Assembly: GCA_018895795.1 (NCBI GenBank)
Contig: JAHINZ010000255.1
Location: 1 to 15,904, forward strand
Direction of reading: 5' to 3'
DNA: 15,904 bases
From: Alphaproteobacteria bacterium
GTDB taxonomy: Bacteria > Pseudomonadota > Alphaproteobacteria > Caulobacterales > Caulobacteraceae
Both the position numbers and the translations under genes were made by a program. Shown here one piece after another: positions 1-5,557 of the stretch. Under the pieces are notes generated by a model that saw nothing but the letters and a program-made list of their open reading frames with translations, did not search any database and was not told the origin of the DNA. Within the stretch, counting starts at the first letter, position 1; each line of letters opens with the position of its first letter.

Positions 1-2
1 AC

Positions 3-1007
3 GGCGGCGTGCTTGTCGTCGCCAACCACACGTCGTACTTCGACCCGCTCGCCGTCGGCATGTACCTGATCTGGGGCGCCGGACGCTGGCCCCGCTACCT
101 GGGCAAGGTGCAGCTGTTCCATGCCCCGGTCCTCGGGTGGCTGGCCAGGTCGTGCGGCCAGATCCCCGTCGAACGCCACTCCGCGAAGGCGAAGGACGCG
201 CTGGCCGCCGCGGAGGCCGCGCTGGCCGCCGGGAAGTGCGTGGCGATCTACCCGGAGGGCACGCTCACCGGCGACCCCACGCTGTGGCCGATGAAGGGCA
301 AGACCGGCTCCGCCCGGCTGGCCCTGGAGACCGACGTCCCCGTCATCCCCGTCGGCCAGTGGGGTGCCCACTTCTTCTTTCCCGACGAGAAGCCCGGCTT
401 CCCGCTCGTGCTCAGTCGACACCACGTGTTCCGGGTCAGCGCCGGCGATCCCGTCGACCTGTCCGACCTCCGTGGACAGCCCGTCACCAAGGAGCTGCTC
501 GACGAGGCGACGAGGAGGATCATCGACGCGATCACCGCTCAGGTTGCCGTCCTGCGCGGCGAGCCCTCCGCTCCGTCGGACCTGCGCCGGCGTGCCTGCC
601 TGCTGGCCGGCGCGGCGCTGGAACTGGCGGGCCGCTGCAGCCTCGGCGAGGGGATGAGGCTGGCGGAGCAGACCCTTGCGGACGGACGGGCCTGGGCGAA
701 GTTTCAGCGGATTTGCGAAGCCCAGGGCGGCCTGCGGGAGCCGCCTCGCTCCGTCGTCAACCGGCCGCTTTTGGCGCAGCGGTCAGGCCGCGTCATGGCC
801 ATGAACAACCGCACCCTCGCGCGGCTCGCCAAGCTAGCCGGCGCCCCGGATGACAAGGCTGCGGGGGTCGAGCTCCACGTCCGGCTAGGAGACGAGGTCT
901 CGGCGGGCGAACCGCTGATGACGGTCCACGCCGAAGCGCGGGGAGAATTGGCCTATGCTTTGGACTATGCCGCCGCCAACCCCAACATGTTGAGTATCGA
1001 GGCGTGA
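3..1007 (+). CDS. Chimeric ORF: actinobacterial-type acyltransferase fused in frame to a thymidine phosphorylase C-terminus (5' partial)
   Basis: The frame is open from the window edge, so the true start lies upstream. From the GTG at 9, residues 1-185 are a PlsC/LPLAT-type 1-acylglycerol-3-phosphate acyltransferase, which acylates lysophosphatidate in phospholipid synthesis. It shows the NHTSYFD (NHx4D) motif at 6-12, GQIPVERHS at 50-58 and YPEGT at 81-85. The stretches around YPEGTLTGDP and LWPMKGKTGSARLAL read like actinobacterial homologues, not proteobacterial ones. From about residue 190 (DLRRRACLLAGAALELAG) the protein becomes the C-terminal part of an AMP/thymidine phosphorylase of the type that precedes PRPP synthetase in proteobacteria. 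No family known to me joins these domains. The acyltransferase lacks only its N-terminus, whereas the phosphorylase lacks about two thirds of its length. An assembly chimera is the first alternative. Confidence 0.8.
   Translation, partial: GGVLVVANHTSYFDPLAVGMYLIWGAGRWPRYLGKVQLFHAPVLGWLARSCGQIPVERHSAKAKDALAAAEAALAAGKCVAIYPEGTLTGDPTLWPMKGKTGSARLALETDVPVIPVGQWGAHFFFPDEKPGFPLVLSRHHVFRVSAGDPVDLSDLRGQPVTKELLDEATRRIIDAITAQVAVLRGEPSAPSDLRRRACLLAGAALELAGRCSLGEGMRLAEQTLADGRAWAKFQRICEAQGGLREPPRSVVNRPLLAQRSGRVMAMNNRTLARLAKLAGAPDDKAAGVELHVRLGDEVSAGEPLMTVHAEARGELAYALDYAAANPNMLSIEA
561..581. other. Junction between unrelated gene fragments
   Basis: Upstream of this point the reading frame encodes the normal C-terminal helix of an actinobacterial acyltransferase (AITAQVAVLRGEP). 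Directly after it the frame encodes a phosphorylase helix (DLRRRACLLAG). The switch takes place within about 20 nt, with no insertion sequence, target-site duplication or recombinase gene visible. The exact base cannot be fixed without aligned homologues. Confidence 0.6.
579..1007 (+). pseudogene. C-terminal fragment of a putative thymidine (AMP-type) phosphorylase
   Basis: About 142 residues match the end of the roughly 500-residue phosphorylases that split thymidine or nucleotides with phosphate. Recognisable parts are an ALADGRAWAKF-like helix with AQGG, then a barrel-sandwich region with SGRVMAMNNRTLARLAKLAGAP, ending in ELHVRLGDEVSAGEPLMTVHA and a typical NPNMLSIEA-like tail. The phosphate- and nucleoside-binding N-terminal domains are absent, so this piece should have no catalytic activity. 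The stop overlaps the GTG start of the PRPP synthetase (GTGA), the arrangement of an intact operon. That suggests the native gene was whole in the source genome and was cut by the junction near 560-580. Family assignment is from recalled family character. Confidence 0.7.
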
Positions 1008-1888
1008 CCTCGCGACTGGTTTTGCCGCTACCTGGCAGTGAAGCCTTTTCAGCCCGGCTGGCCGCCGCCGGCGGCTTCGAACTCGGCGGGCTGGAATTCC
1101 GGCGCTTTCCAGACGGCGAACGCTACCTGCGGATTGACGTCGATCCGAAGGGGCGGCCGGTCGACATCGTCTGCGCGAACGCCGACGAACATTTTCTGAC
1201 CCTCGCATTCGCGGCGGACGCCCTCAGGGACCTCGGCGCGTCGGAGGTCACCCTTGTGGCCCCCTATCTTGGCTATATGCGCCAGGACGCCCGGTTCCGC
1301 CCGGGCGAGGCCGTGACGTCCCGCACATTCGCACGCCTGATCTCCTGCACTGTGGATCGGTTGATTACGGTCGATCCCCATCTCCATCGGTTCGCATGTC
1401 TTGACGAGCTCTATGAGATTCCCTGCGTCGCCCTCCGCGCCGCGCCGCTGATCGGCGAGTGGATTGCGCGCGAGGTGGCCAACCCCCTGATCATCGGACC
1501 CGACGCGGAGAGCGAACCATGGGCGGCGGAGATCGCGACCAAATGCGGCGCGCCCTATGCGGTATTGTCCAAAACACGGCGGGGCGATCGCGACGTCCAG
1601 ATCGCCATGCCGGATCTCGGGCTGCAGGAGGGGCGCCAGCCCGTCCTGATCGACGACATAGCCTCCTCCGGGCGGACATTGATGGCAGCGAGCGCCGAAC
1701 TGCGCAAAGAGGGCTTTCCCGCACCCGTATGCGTCGTCGTTCATGCGATCTTTGGCGGAGATGCTTTCTCCAAGGCCTCCGCGGGAGCCCTGCGCATCGT
1801 CTCAACGGACACCGTGGCCCATGCCTCGAATGCGATCTCGGTCGCGTCCCTGATCGCCGACGCCCTAGCCTTGCTCAACCACGGCTGA
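1004..1888 (+). CDS. prs: Ribose-phosphate pyrophosphokinase (PRPP synthetase)
   Basis: This 294-residue enzyme transfers pyrophosphate from ATP to ribose-5-phosphate, making PRPP for nucleotide, His and Trp synthesis or nucleotide salvage. Visible motifs are FPDGERYLRI near residue 36, the ATP-binding APYLGYMRQDARF near 85, a VDPHLHRF segment near 124 and the PRPP loop VLIDDIASSGRTLMAA near 214. It is somewhat shorter than housekeeping Prs (about 310-320 residues), as expected for the accessory paralogue paired with AMP/thymidine phosphorylase. The GTG start overlaps the preceding TGA as GTGA, indicating translational coupling, with only a weak GAG-type Shine-Dalgarno upstream. The pairing suggests recycling of (deoxy)nucleoside sugar phosphates. 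Whether it is the cell's main Prs cannot be told from this window. Confidence 0.92.
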   Translation: MTSRLVLPLPGSEAFSARLAAAGGFELGGLEFRRFPDGERYLRIDVDPKGRPVDIVCANADEHFLTLAFAADALRDLGASEVTLVAPYLGYMRQDARFRPGEAVTSRTFARLISCTVDRLITVDPHLHRFACLDELYEIPCVALRAAPLIGEWIAREVANPLIIGPDAESEPWAAEIATKCGAPYAVLSKTRRGDRDVQIAMPDLGLQEGRQPVLIDDIASSGRTLMAASAELRKEGFPAPVCVVVHAIFGGDAFSKASAGALRIVSTDTVAHASNAISVASLIADALALLNHG

Positions 1889-2797
1889 GCGGGAGAGGCC
1901 ATCCCCGCGCGGGCCATAAAGCAGACCTTCCCCAGGTCCGAGACGAGTCAAAGATTGCCATGGGCGGCCAACAACACGGTCCGCCACTTTCGGCCCGATA
2001 CAATCTCCGCCTCCGCCCAAGCGGTGCGACGCTAGGCTTAACGCCTAATCCAGCCCTCCAGGCTGCTAAAGCCCGTCCGTCGAGCCACGTGCTAAAGATC
2101 CATCCCAGGTAGACTTGACCTTTGATTGATTCAACACGACCAGTCGCGCCTAGGTAACAATTTTTCCGCGCTGGCCTGAACCCATTCGGGCGCAGGCGCT
2201 CGAGTTGTAACGACGAAACCAGGGCGTCGGTGCGGTTACGCCACGCCAGGGATTGGCCGGAGGTGCAGGGGCGCGACAAGCCAATGAACCAAAAGGCCTT
2301 TGGGGCAAATTTGGACGACCTGCAGATCCTGCGGGGGCCCAAGGACGGCGATGGCCAGGTGACCCGGCGCGGCGCGCATCTGAAAGGCGCGTTCGAACGC
2401 CGCCGCGGCGAGGCTAGAGCCGGGTGCGCGGCTGATCCGCACGGGGGCGCTGGCGGCCTTGAGGGGGAGAATCCGTTTCCCGACAACGGTACGCGGTGGC
2501 CGCCATCACCCGGGCGGCGGACAATGACGGACAAACGGACAATTGGCAGCGGGTTCATAGGGATCATGCGCCTCGCGCCGGACCCTCAAATGTCCGCCTG
2601 TCCGTCAATTGTCCGCACACTAAGTCACTGATTTATTCAGCTGGACGAACAATGCGGACGCTTGAATCGGATTTGGCCCCGTGAGGCGCGCGTGCGCAGG
2701 CGTATGGGCGCAGATGCGTATGCGTCTGTCCTCCAAGCGATGAGGCGACGTGAGAGAAGGCTGCTTGGGCGAAGGAAGAGATCGAGCCTGGCGGGCG
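1889..2797. other. Long intergenic region without a convincing gene
   Basis: Roughly 900 bp separate prs from the convergent DJ-1 gene. Open frames exist on both strands (for example 2230-2631 on + and 1875-2567 on -), but none resembles a known protein or has a good ribosome binding site. One minus-strand frame at about 2236-2490 has very GC-rich third positions and could be a decayed gene remnant, but I cannot name it. The region also holds the CGGACA inverted repeat at 2518-2616. No tRNA, rRNA or clear intrinsic terminator was seen. Confidence 0.6.
2518..2616. repeat. Imperfect inverted repeat made of CGGACA units
   Basis: The left arm (2518-2544) contains CGGACA at 2518, 2528 and 2536. 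The right arm (2590-2616) contains the complement TGTCCG at 2591, 2599 and 2610. The arms match over about 26 nt with a few mismatches and one extra base, separated by some 45 nt. Such a structure could be a stem-loop, a terminator-like element without a T-run, clustered half-sites for a DNA-binding protein, or a small non-autonomous (MITE-like) element. No transposase is nearby. Confidence 0.6.
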
Positions 2798-3910
2798 CTA
2801 GTGCTGAGCCCCATCCTCACGACCGTACTCCAGTCCGAGCCAAGCCAGACGGGCGGTTTGCGGGCCATAGCGTCGCGTCATCTCGGCCAAGGTCCAGTCC
2901 AGAACCTTGGCCGCCCCGCCTGATGGCGGCGTGAGCACGATGGCGTCGGCCTTGTGCGGCGCGTCGGGCAGGATCGTCAGGCCGTGGCGAGACCGAACCG
3001 GGCCCTGGCCGGCCACAACGACCTTGGCGCGCATGCTCCGCCGCCAGGCGTCGGTCTGAAGCGCCAGAGCGATCTCATCGACGCCCGCCTTGAGCGGCGC
3101 TTCGACCGTCTCGTGCTTCCAGGCCGCGGCGAGATTGGCGACGCCCACCGCGTAGTCGGACGTCTCGATCCTGAACTCGTCCGTGCGATGTCGCGGGCTC
3201 CAGTCTCCCGCTTCCAGGCGCGCGGCCGTCGCCTCGGCGGCGGGGCGGCCGGCGATGGCCTCGACCAGAGCCAGGGCGGTGGGGATGGAGGCCGAGACGC
3301 CGGTGGTGCTGATCAGGCGGCCATCCTGCACCCACCGGCGATCGCGCACCCAGGTGGTCTTCGGATAGGCCTTCTCCAGTTCCGCGAGCGAAGCGAAATG
3401 CGTGGTGGCCCGCTTGCCGTCCAGCAGACCCGCCGCCGCCACGACGCGCGCGCCTTCGCAGATGGAGACGATGACCGCGCCCTGAGCGGCCTGCCTGCGG
3501 ATCCAGGCGACCAATTGGGGACTCTTGGGATGGCCCTGGGCCGGCACGATGACGATGTCGGCGCCGGCCGGCTGGGCGGCGTCAAACCGCGCCGTGGTCT
3601 GATCGGGCCGGATCTTGACGCTCATCAGCAGTTGAAGGGGCCCGTCGAGCGTGGAAAGGCTGACGACATCGGCGACGCCGGCCTCCTTGAGAACGCCGTA
3701 GGGGATCAGGAAGTCCGTCGTCTCCGCCCCGCCCCCGTCGGCGACCACGGCCACCAACGGCCGGGTCCGCCCGGCCTTGGGCGTCGGCAGAACGATCGTG
3801 GATCCAGCGACGTCGGCCTGGGCCGACGGGGACCGCGCCGCCAAGGACGCGGCGGGCGCGCCGGCGCCAAGCAGGACGACGAGGGCGATGGAAAGGCCAG
3901 GATTGCGCAT
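2798..3910 (-). CDS. Secreted DJ-1/PfpI (GlxA-like) domain protein without HTH
   Basis: A 370-residue protein with a Sec signal peptide (hydrophobic 7-24, likely cut after ASLA), placing it in the periplasm. Residues about 50-225 form a GATase1-like DJ-1/PfpI domain of the GlxA type. It has TTDFLIPYGVL near 64, DIVIVPAQGH at 118-127, the nucleophile-elbow SICEGA with Cys151, then AAAGLLDGKRATTHF. Residues about 240-370 hold no HTH; they look like a second, partial copy of the domain's first half (KVVVAGQGPVRSRHGLTILPD, then ADAIVLTP). Family members include hydratases, glyoxalase-type enzymes and ligand-sensing domains, so the reaction is unknown. The ATG at 3910 has GGAG about 7 nt upstream. 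Operator A lies 50-84 bp upstream, implying control by the GlxA regulator of this island. Confidence 0.85.
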   Translation of the reverse strand: MRNPGLSIALVVLLGAGAPAASLAARSPSAQADVAGSTIVLPTPKAGRTRPLVAVVADGGGAETTDFLIPYGVLKEAGVADVVSLSTLDGPLQLLMSVKIRPDQTTARFDAAQPAGADIVIVPAQGHPKSPQLVAWIRRQAAQGAVIVSICEGARVVAAAGLLDGKRATTHFASLAELEKAYPKTTWVRDRRWVQDGRLISTTGVSASIPTALALVEAIAGRPAAEATAARLEAGDWSPRHRTDEFRIETSDYAVGVANLAAAWKHETVEAPLKAGVDEIALALQTDAWRRSMRAKVVVAGQGPVRSRHGLTILPDAPHKADAIVLTPPSGGAAKVLDWTLAEMTRRYGPQTARLAWLGLEYGREDGAQH

Positions 3911-3937
3911 CGGAGGCTCCGGTGGAGTGCGAGGCGC

Positions 3938-3994
3938 AAACCCTAGGCGGGGCGGTCCGTGGCGGAAATGTCATTTCCATCGCGATTTACGCCA
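3938..3994 (-). promoter_or_regulatory. Promoter/operator A: 35-bp inverted repeat plus -10-like CTAGGGTTT
   Basis: Read on the minus strand, 3994-3960 gives TGGCGTAAATCGCG, a 7-nt spacer and TGACATTTCCGCCA. Exactly 13 nt later comes CTAGGGTTT (3946-3938), 36 nt before the ATG of the secreted DJ-1 gene. The outer arms form an inverted repeat, and a perfect 15-bp palindrome GGAAATGTCATTTCC sits at 3964-3978 on the plus strand. Two further copies with identical length and spacing occur at 4931-4985 and 8476-8532. The operator would cover the -35 position, as for an AraC-type activator. Confidence 0.75.
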
Positions 3995-4231
3995 AGTCGG
4001 GTGCGCGTCTCAGCGTGGCGGGCGTTGCGGTCAAGTTGGTCGTGAAACCGGTCGGCAAGCCCGCCAGGATCATCGCTCTGGCCGTCGTCCGGGGCTGTAG
4101 GCCGGCCCTTGAAAGGCAGCGGAAATGGCGATGGAAAGCGGTGCGTTGCATCGTCCGCGCGGCAAGATCGCCGCCGGCGAATCGACCCTGACGGCGACAC
4201 GCGGCGCGACTGGAGGCGTCGCTGTCACCCG
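3995..4231. other. Intergenic stretch between the membrane protein gene and operator A
   Basis: These 237 bp follow the stop of the minus-strand membrane protein gene and precede operator A. I see no gene, RNA or clear hairpin terminator with a T-run. Short plus-strand frames here have no recognisable product. Confidence 0.5.
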
Positions 4232-4684
4232 CTATTTCGCGGCGTCGCGCGCCGAGGAAGGCTTCAACATCATCGTCCATCGACCCCAGGGTCGTGAGGA
4301 TCTCGCGGCCAGCAGTCGCACAGCCAGATAGGCGCCGGCCGCCAGGTCATACGTCAGGCAGAACATCGGCCACCAGCCCGGCGCGCCGGGATTGTCGACA
4401 AGTCGGGGATGGACGAGGTCGAACACCCCGTGCCCCACCAAGGCGGCCACGACCCACCAAAGGCTCGTTCTGAAACCGACCACGGCCAACACCGTGAAGA
4501 CGATCAGGCCTGCCGTCTCGACGGGAAGCGCCGCCTGGGTTTGGCCCATCATGGCGAACAGGTCGTAGTAGGACGCGATCACGATCAGCACGGTCGGATA
4601 GAAGGCCCTGTCGCGATCAAAGCCGACGAGCGTGGCGAACAGACCCACGCCCAGGGCCAAACAAGCGCCGACAAAGTATTCCAT
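4232..4684 (-). CDS. Small polytopic membrane protein, unknown function
   Basis: A 150-residue inner-membrane protein with four to five hydrophobic segments, roughly at 3-22, 28-46, 57-73, 74-90 and 103-125. Polar residues recur near membrane edges: YYDLFAMMGQTQ (39-50), VGHGVFDLVHP with His85 and His92, and WWPMFCLTYD with Cys109. A pattern like HGxFDxxHxxxxxNxGxPxWWP appears familiar from uncharacterised proteobacterial membrane proteins, but I cannot name the family. The open frame extends upstream to 4885. I chose the ATG at 4684 because the sequence before it is Arg-rich and unlike a protein, and a GAGGAT-like Shine-Dalgarno lies about 7 nt ahead. It lies 95 nt downstream of the metallothionein on the same strand and is probably co-transcribed from promoter B. 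Metal or thiol transport is possible but unsupported. Confidence 0.75.
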   Translation of the reverse strand: MEYFVGACLALGVGLFATLVGFDRDRAFYPTVLIVIASYYDLFAMMGQTQAALPVETAGLIVFTVLAVVGFRTSLWWVVAALVGHGVFDLVHPRLVDNPGAPGWWPMFCLTYDLAAGAYLAVRLLAARSSRPWGRWTMMLKPSSARDAAK

Positions 4685-4779
4685 GGACGATCCTCGGCTT
4701 CGCCCCAGCGGGCCGCCATAACTCAAGGGCGGAATGGCGGAGATCCGGCGCGGGGGAGCGCCGAACCTCGCACTCCAGG

Positions 4780-4896
4780 CTAGGTGGCGGGCGTCGACGC
4801 ATCGCAGGCGCAGCTTTCGCCGCACGTGCAGTTCGGGCCGCAACCACAGGCGCAGTTTTCGCAAGCGCAGGGTTCGCAGGGACATTGGGCGGGCAT
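4780..4896 (-). CDS. Metallothionein-like Cys-rich peptide, 38 residues
   Basis: Translation of the minus strand from the ATG at 4896 gives 38 residues, 11 of them Cys (positions 5, 7, 10, 12, 15, 17, 19, 23, 25, 29, 31). They are arranged as CxC and CxxC motifs such as CPCEPCACENCACGCG, with no Phe, Tyr, Trp, Leu, Ile or Val. This is the composition of metallothioneins, which sequester Zn, Cu or Cd through thiolate clusters in the cytoplasm. There is no His, unlike cyanobacterial SmtA, and it is shorter than SmtA/BmtA (about 55-80 residues). No signal peptide is present. The start is supported by AAGGAG ending 8 nt before the ATG; a GTG at 4905 overlaps that site and is unlikely. Promoter B lies 34-89 bp upstream, so it should be induced with the rest of the island. 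It is probably the first gene of a two-gene operon with the membrane protein. Confidence 0.85.
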   Translation of the reverse strand: MPAQCPCEPCACENCACGCGPNCTCGESCACDASTPAT

Positions 4897-4930
4897 GTCG
4901 GACACTCCTTTTCCGATTTCTGATGACGCC

Positions 4931-4985
4931 AACCTAGCCGCCAACCGTCATGGCCAAAATGTCAGATGAACCGCATTTTCAGCCA
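4931..4985 (-). promoter_or_regulatory. Promoter/operator B: 35-bp inverted repeat plus -10-like CTAGGTT
   Basis: On the minus strand, 4985-4951 reads TGGCTGAAAATGCG, spacer GTTCATC, then TGACATTTTGGCCA. After 13 nt comes CTAGGTT (4937-4931). The metallothionein ATG is 41 nt from the start of this -10-like element, leaving a short leader that carries the AAGGAG. The operator is in the divergent region between the metallothionein and the plus-strand YtkA/peroxidase operon, so it may influence both. Confidence 0.75.
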
Positions 4986-5017
4986 CACCGAGAGCGACTG
5001 AGAACCCGAAAGCGACT

Positions 5018-5055
5018 TGGCGGAAATCGCGACAGACTTGTCGTTTAGGACGCCA
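5018..5055 (+). promoter_or_regulatory. Degenerate fourth operator (half-site) before the YtkA/peroxidase operon
   Basis: TGGCGGAAATCGCG at 5018-5031 is a perfect match to the left half of the island operator. The right half is degenerate (GTTTAGGACGCCA at 5043-5055) and sits 3 nt further away than in the three complete copies. No CTAGG follows at 13 nt. It lies about 50-85 bp upstream of the ATG at 5102, so it could be a weaker or differently used site for the same regulator. Confidence 0.4.
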
Positions 5056-5101
5056 CCGTCGCGTGATCTGCTGCATCCGTCCCGATGTCAGGAAATCTTC
5101 C

Positions 5102-5557
5102 ATGCCCTCATTTTCAAGCGCGCCTCGCCGATCCCTCGTTCGCCACGCCCTGTGCGGCGCGGCGTTGCTGGCCACGGTCGTCTTCGCGGGTTCGGCCATG
5201 GCCGAACCCAAGGGCCTGGACCTGTCGTTGGATCGACCCAGCGACCAGGGTGTCTTTCGCGTTCGGATCCGGAGTCAGGCCGCGCCGATCCCCATGTCGC
5301 GCGTGCATCAGTGGACGGTCCATCTGACCGATAAGGCCGGCCTTCCCATCAGTGGCGCGGATCTGACGGTCGATGGCGGCATGCCCGAGCATCACCATGG
5401 GCTGCCCACCGCGCCCCGCGCGACACCCGTCGGGACACCCGGCGACTACGTTATCAGCGGCCTGAAGTTTTCGATGCGCGGCTGGTGGGAGATGAAGCTG
5501 GCGATCAAGGCGCCCGATGGTCGAGCCGATCGCATCACCTTCAATCTCGTCCTGTGA
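5102..5557 (+). CDS. Secreted YtkA/FixH-like domain protein
   Basis: A 151-residue exported protein. Its signal peptide has Arg residues at 9-10 and 14, a hydrophobic core ALCGAALLATVVFAG and a likely cut after SAMA (34). The mature part is one beta-sandwich resembling YtkA-like/FixH domains: VHQWTVHLTDKAGLPISGADLTVDGGMP, then a His cluster HHH at 97-99 and GLKFSMRGWWEMKLAI. Such domains occur beside cytochrome oxidases, copper proteins and MauG-type peroxidases; the Met94/His97-99 cluster could bind a metal (inference). The frame opens at a GTG at 5063, but the ATG at 5102 is better: AGGA lies 8 nt ahead and the signal peptide begins there. Its stop overlaps the GTG of the peroxidase gene as GTGA, so the two are coupled and probably work together in the periplasm. 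Confidence 0.8.
   Translation: MPSFSSAPRRSLVRHALCGAALLATVVFAGSAMAEPKGLDLSLDRPSDQGVFRVRIRSQAAPIPMSRVHQWTVHLTDKAGLPISGADLTVDGGMPEHHHGLPTAPRATPVGTPGDYVISGLKFSMRGWWEMKLAIKAPDGRADRITFNLVL

Noticed and set aside
2033..2047. Palindrome TAGGC-TTAAC-GCCTA
   Set aside because: Five-base arms in a GC-rich genome are expected by chance; no T-run or promoter element goes with it.
2954..3946. 330-codon plus-strand open frame opposite the secreted DJ-1 gene
   Set aside because: Low-complexity Arg/Gly/Asp composition, no ribosome site, and complete overlap with a convincing gene on the other strand.
5485..5553. N-terminal extension of the di-heme peroxidase
   Set aside because: It overlaps the YtkA-like gene and would bury the signal peptide; the GTG at 5554 gives a normal Sec signal and a coupled start.
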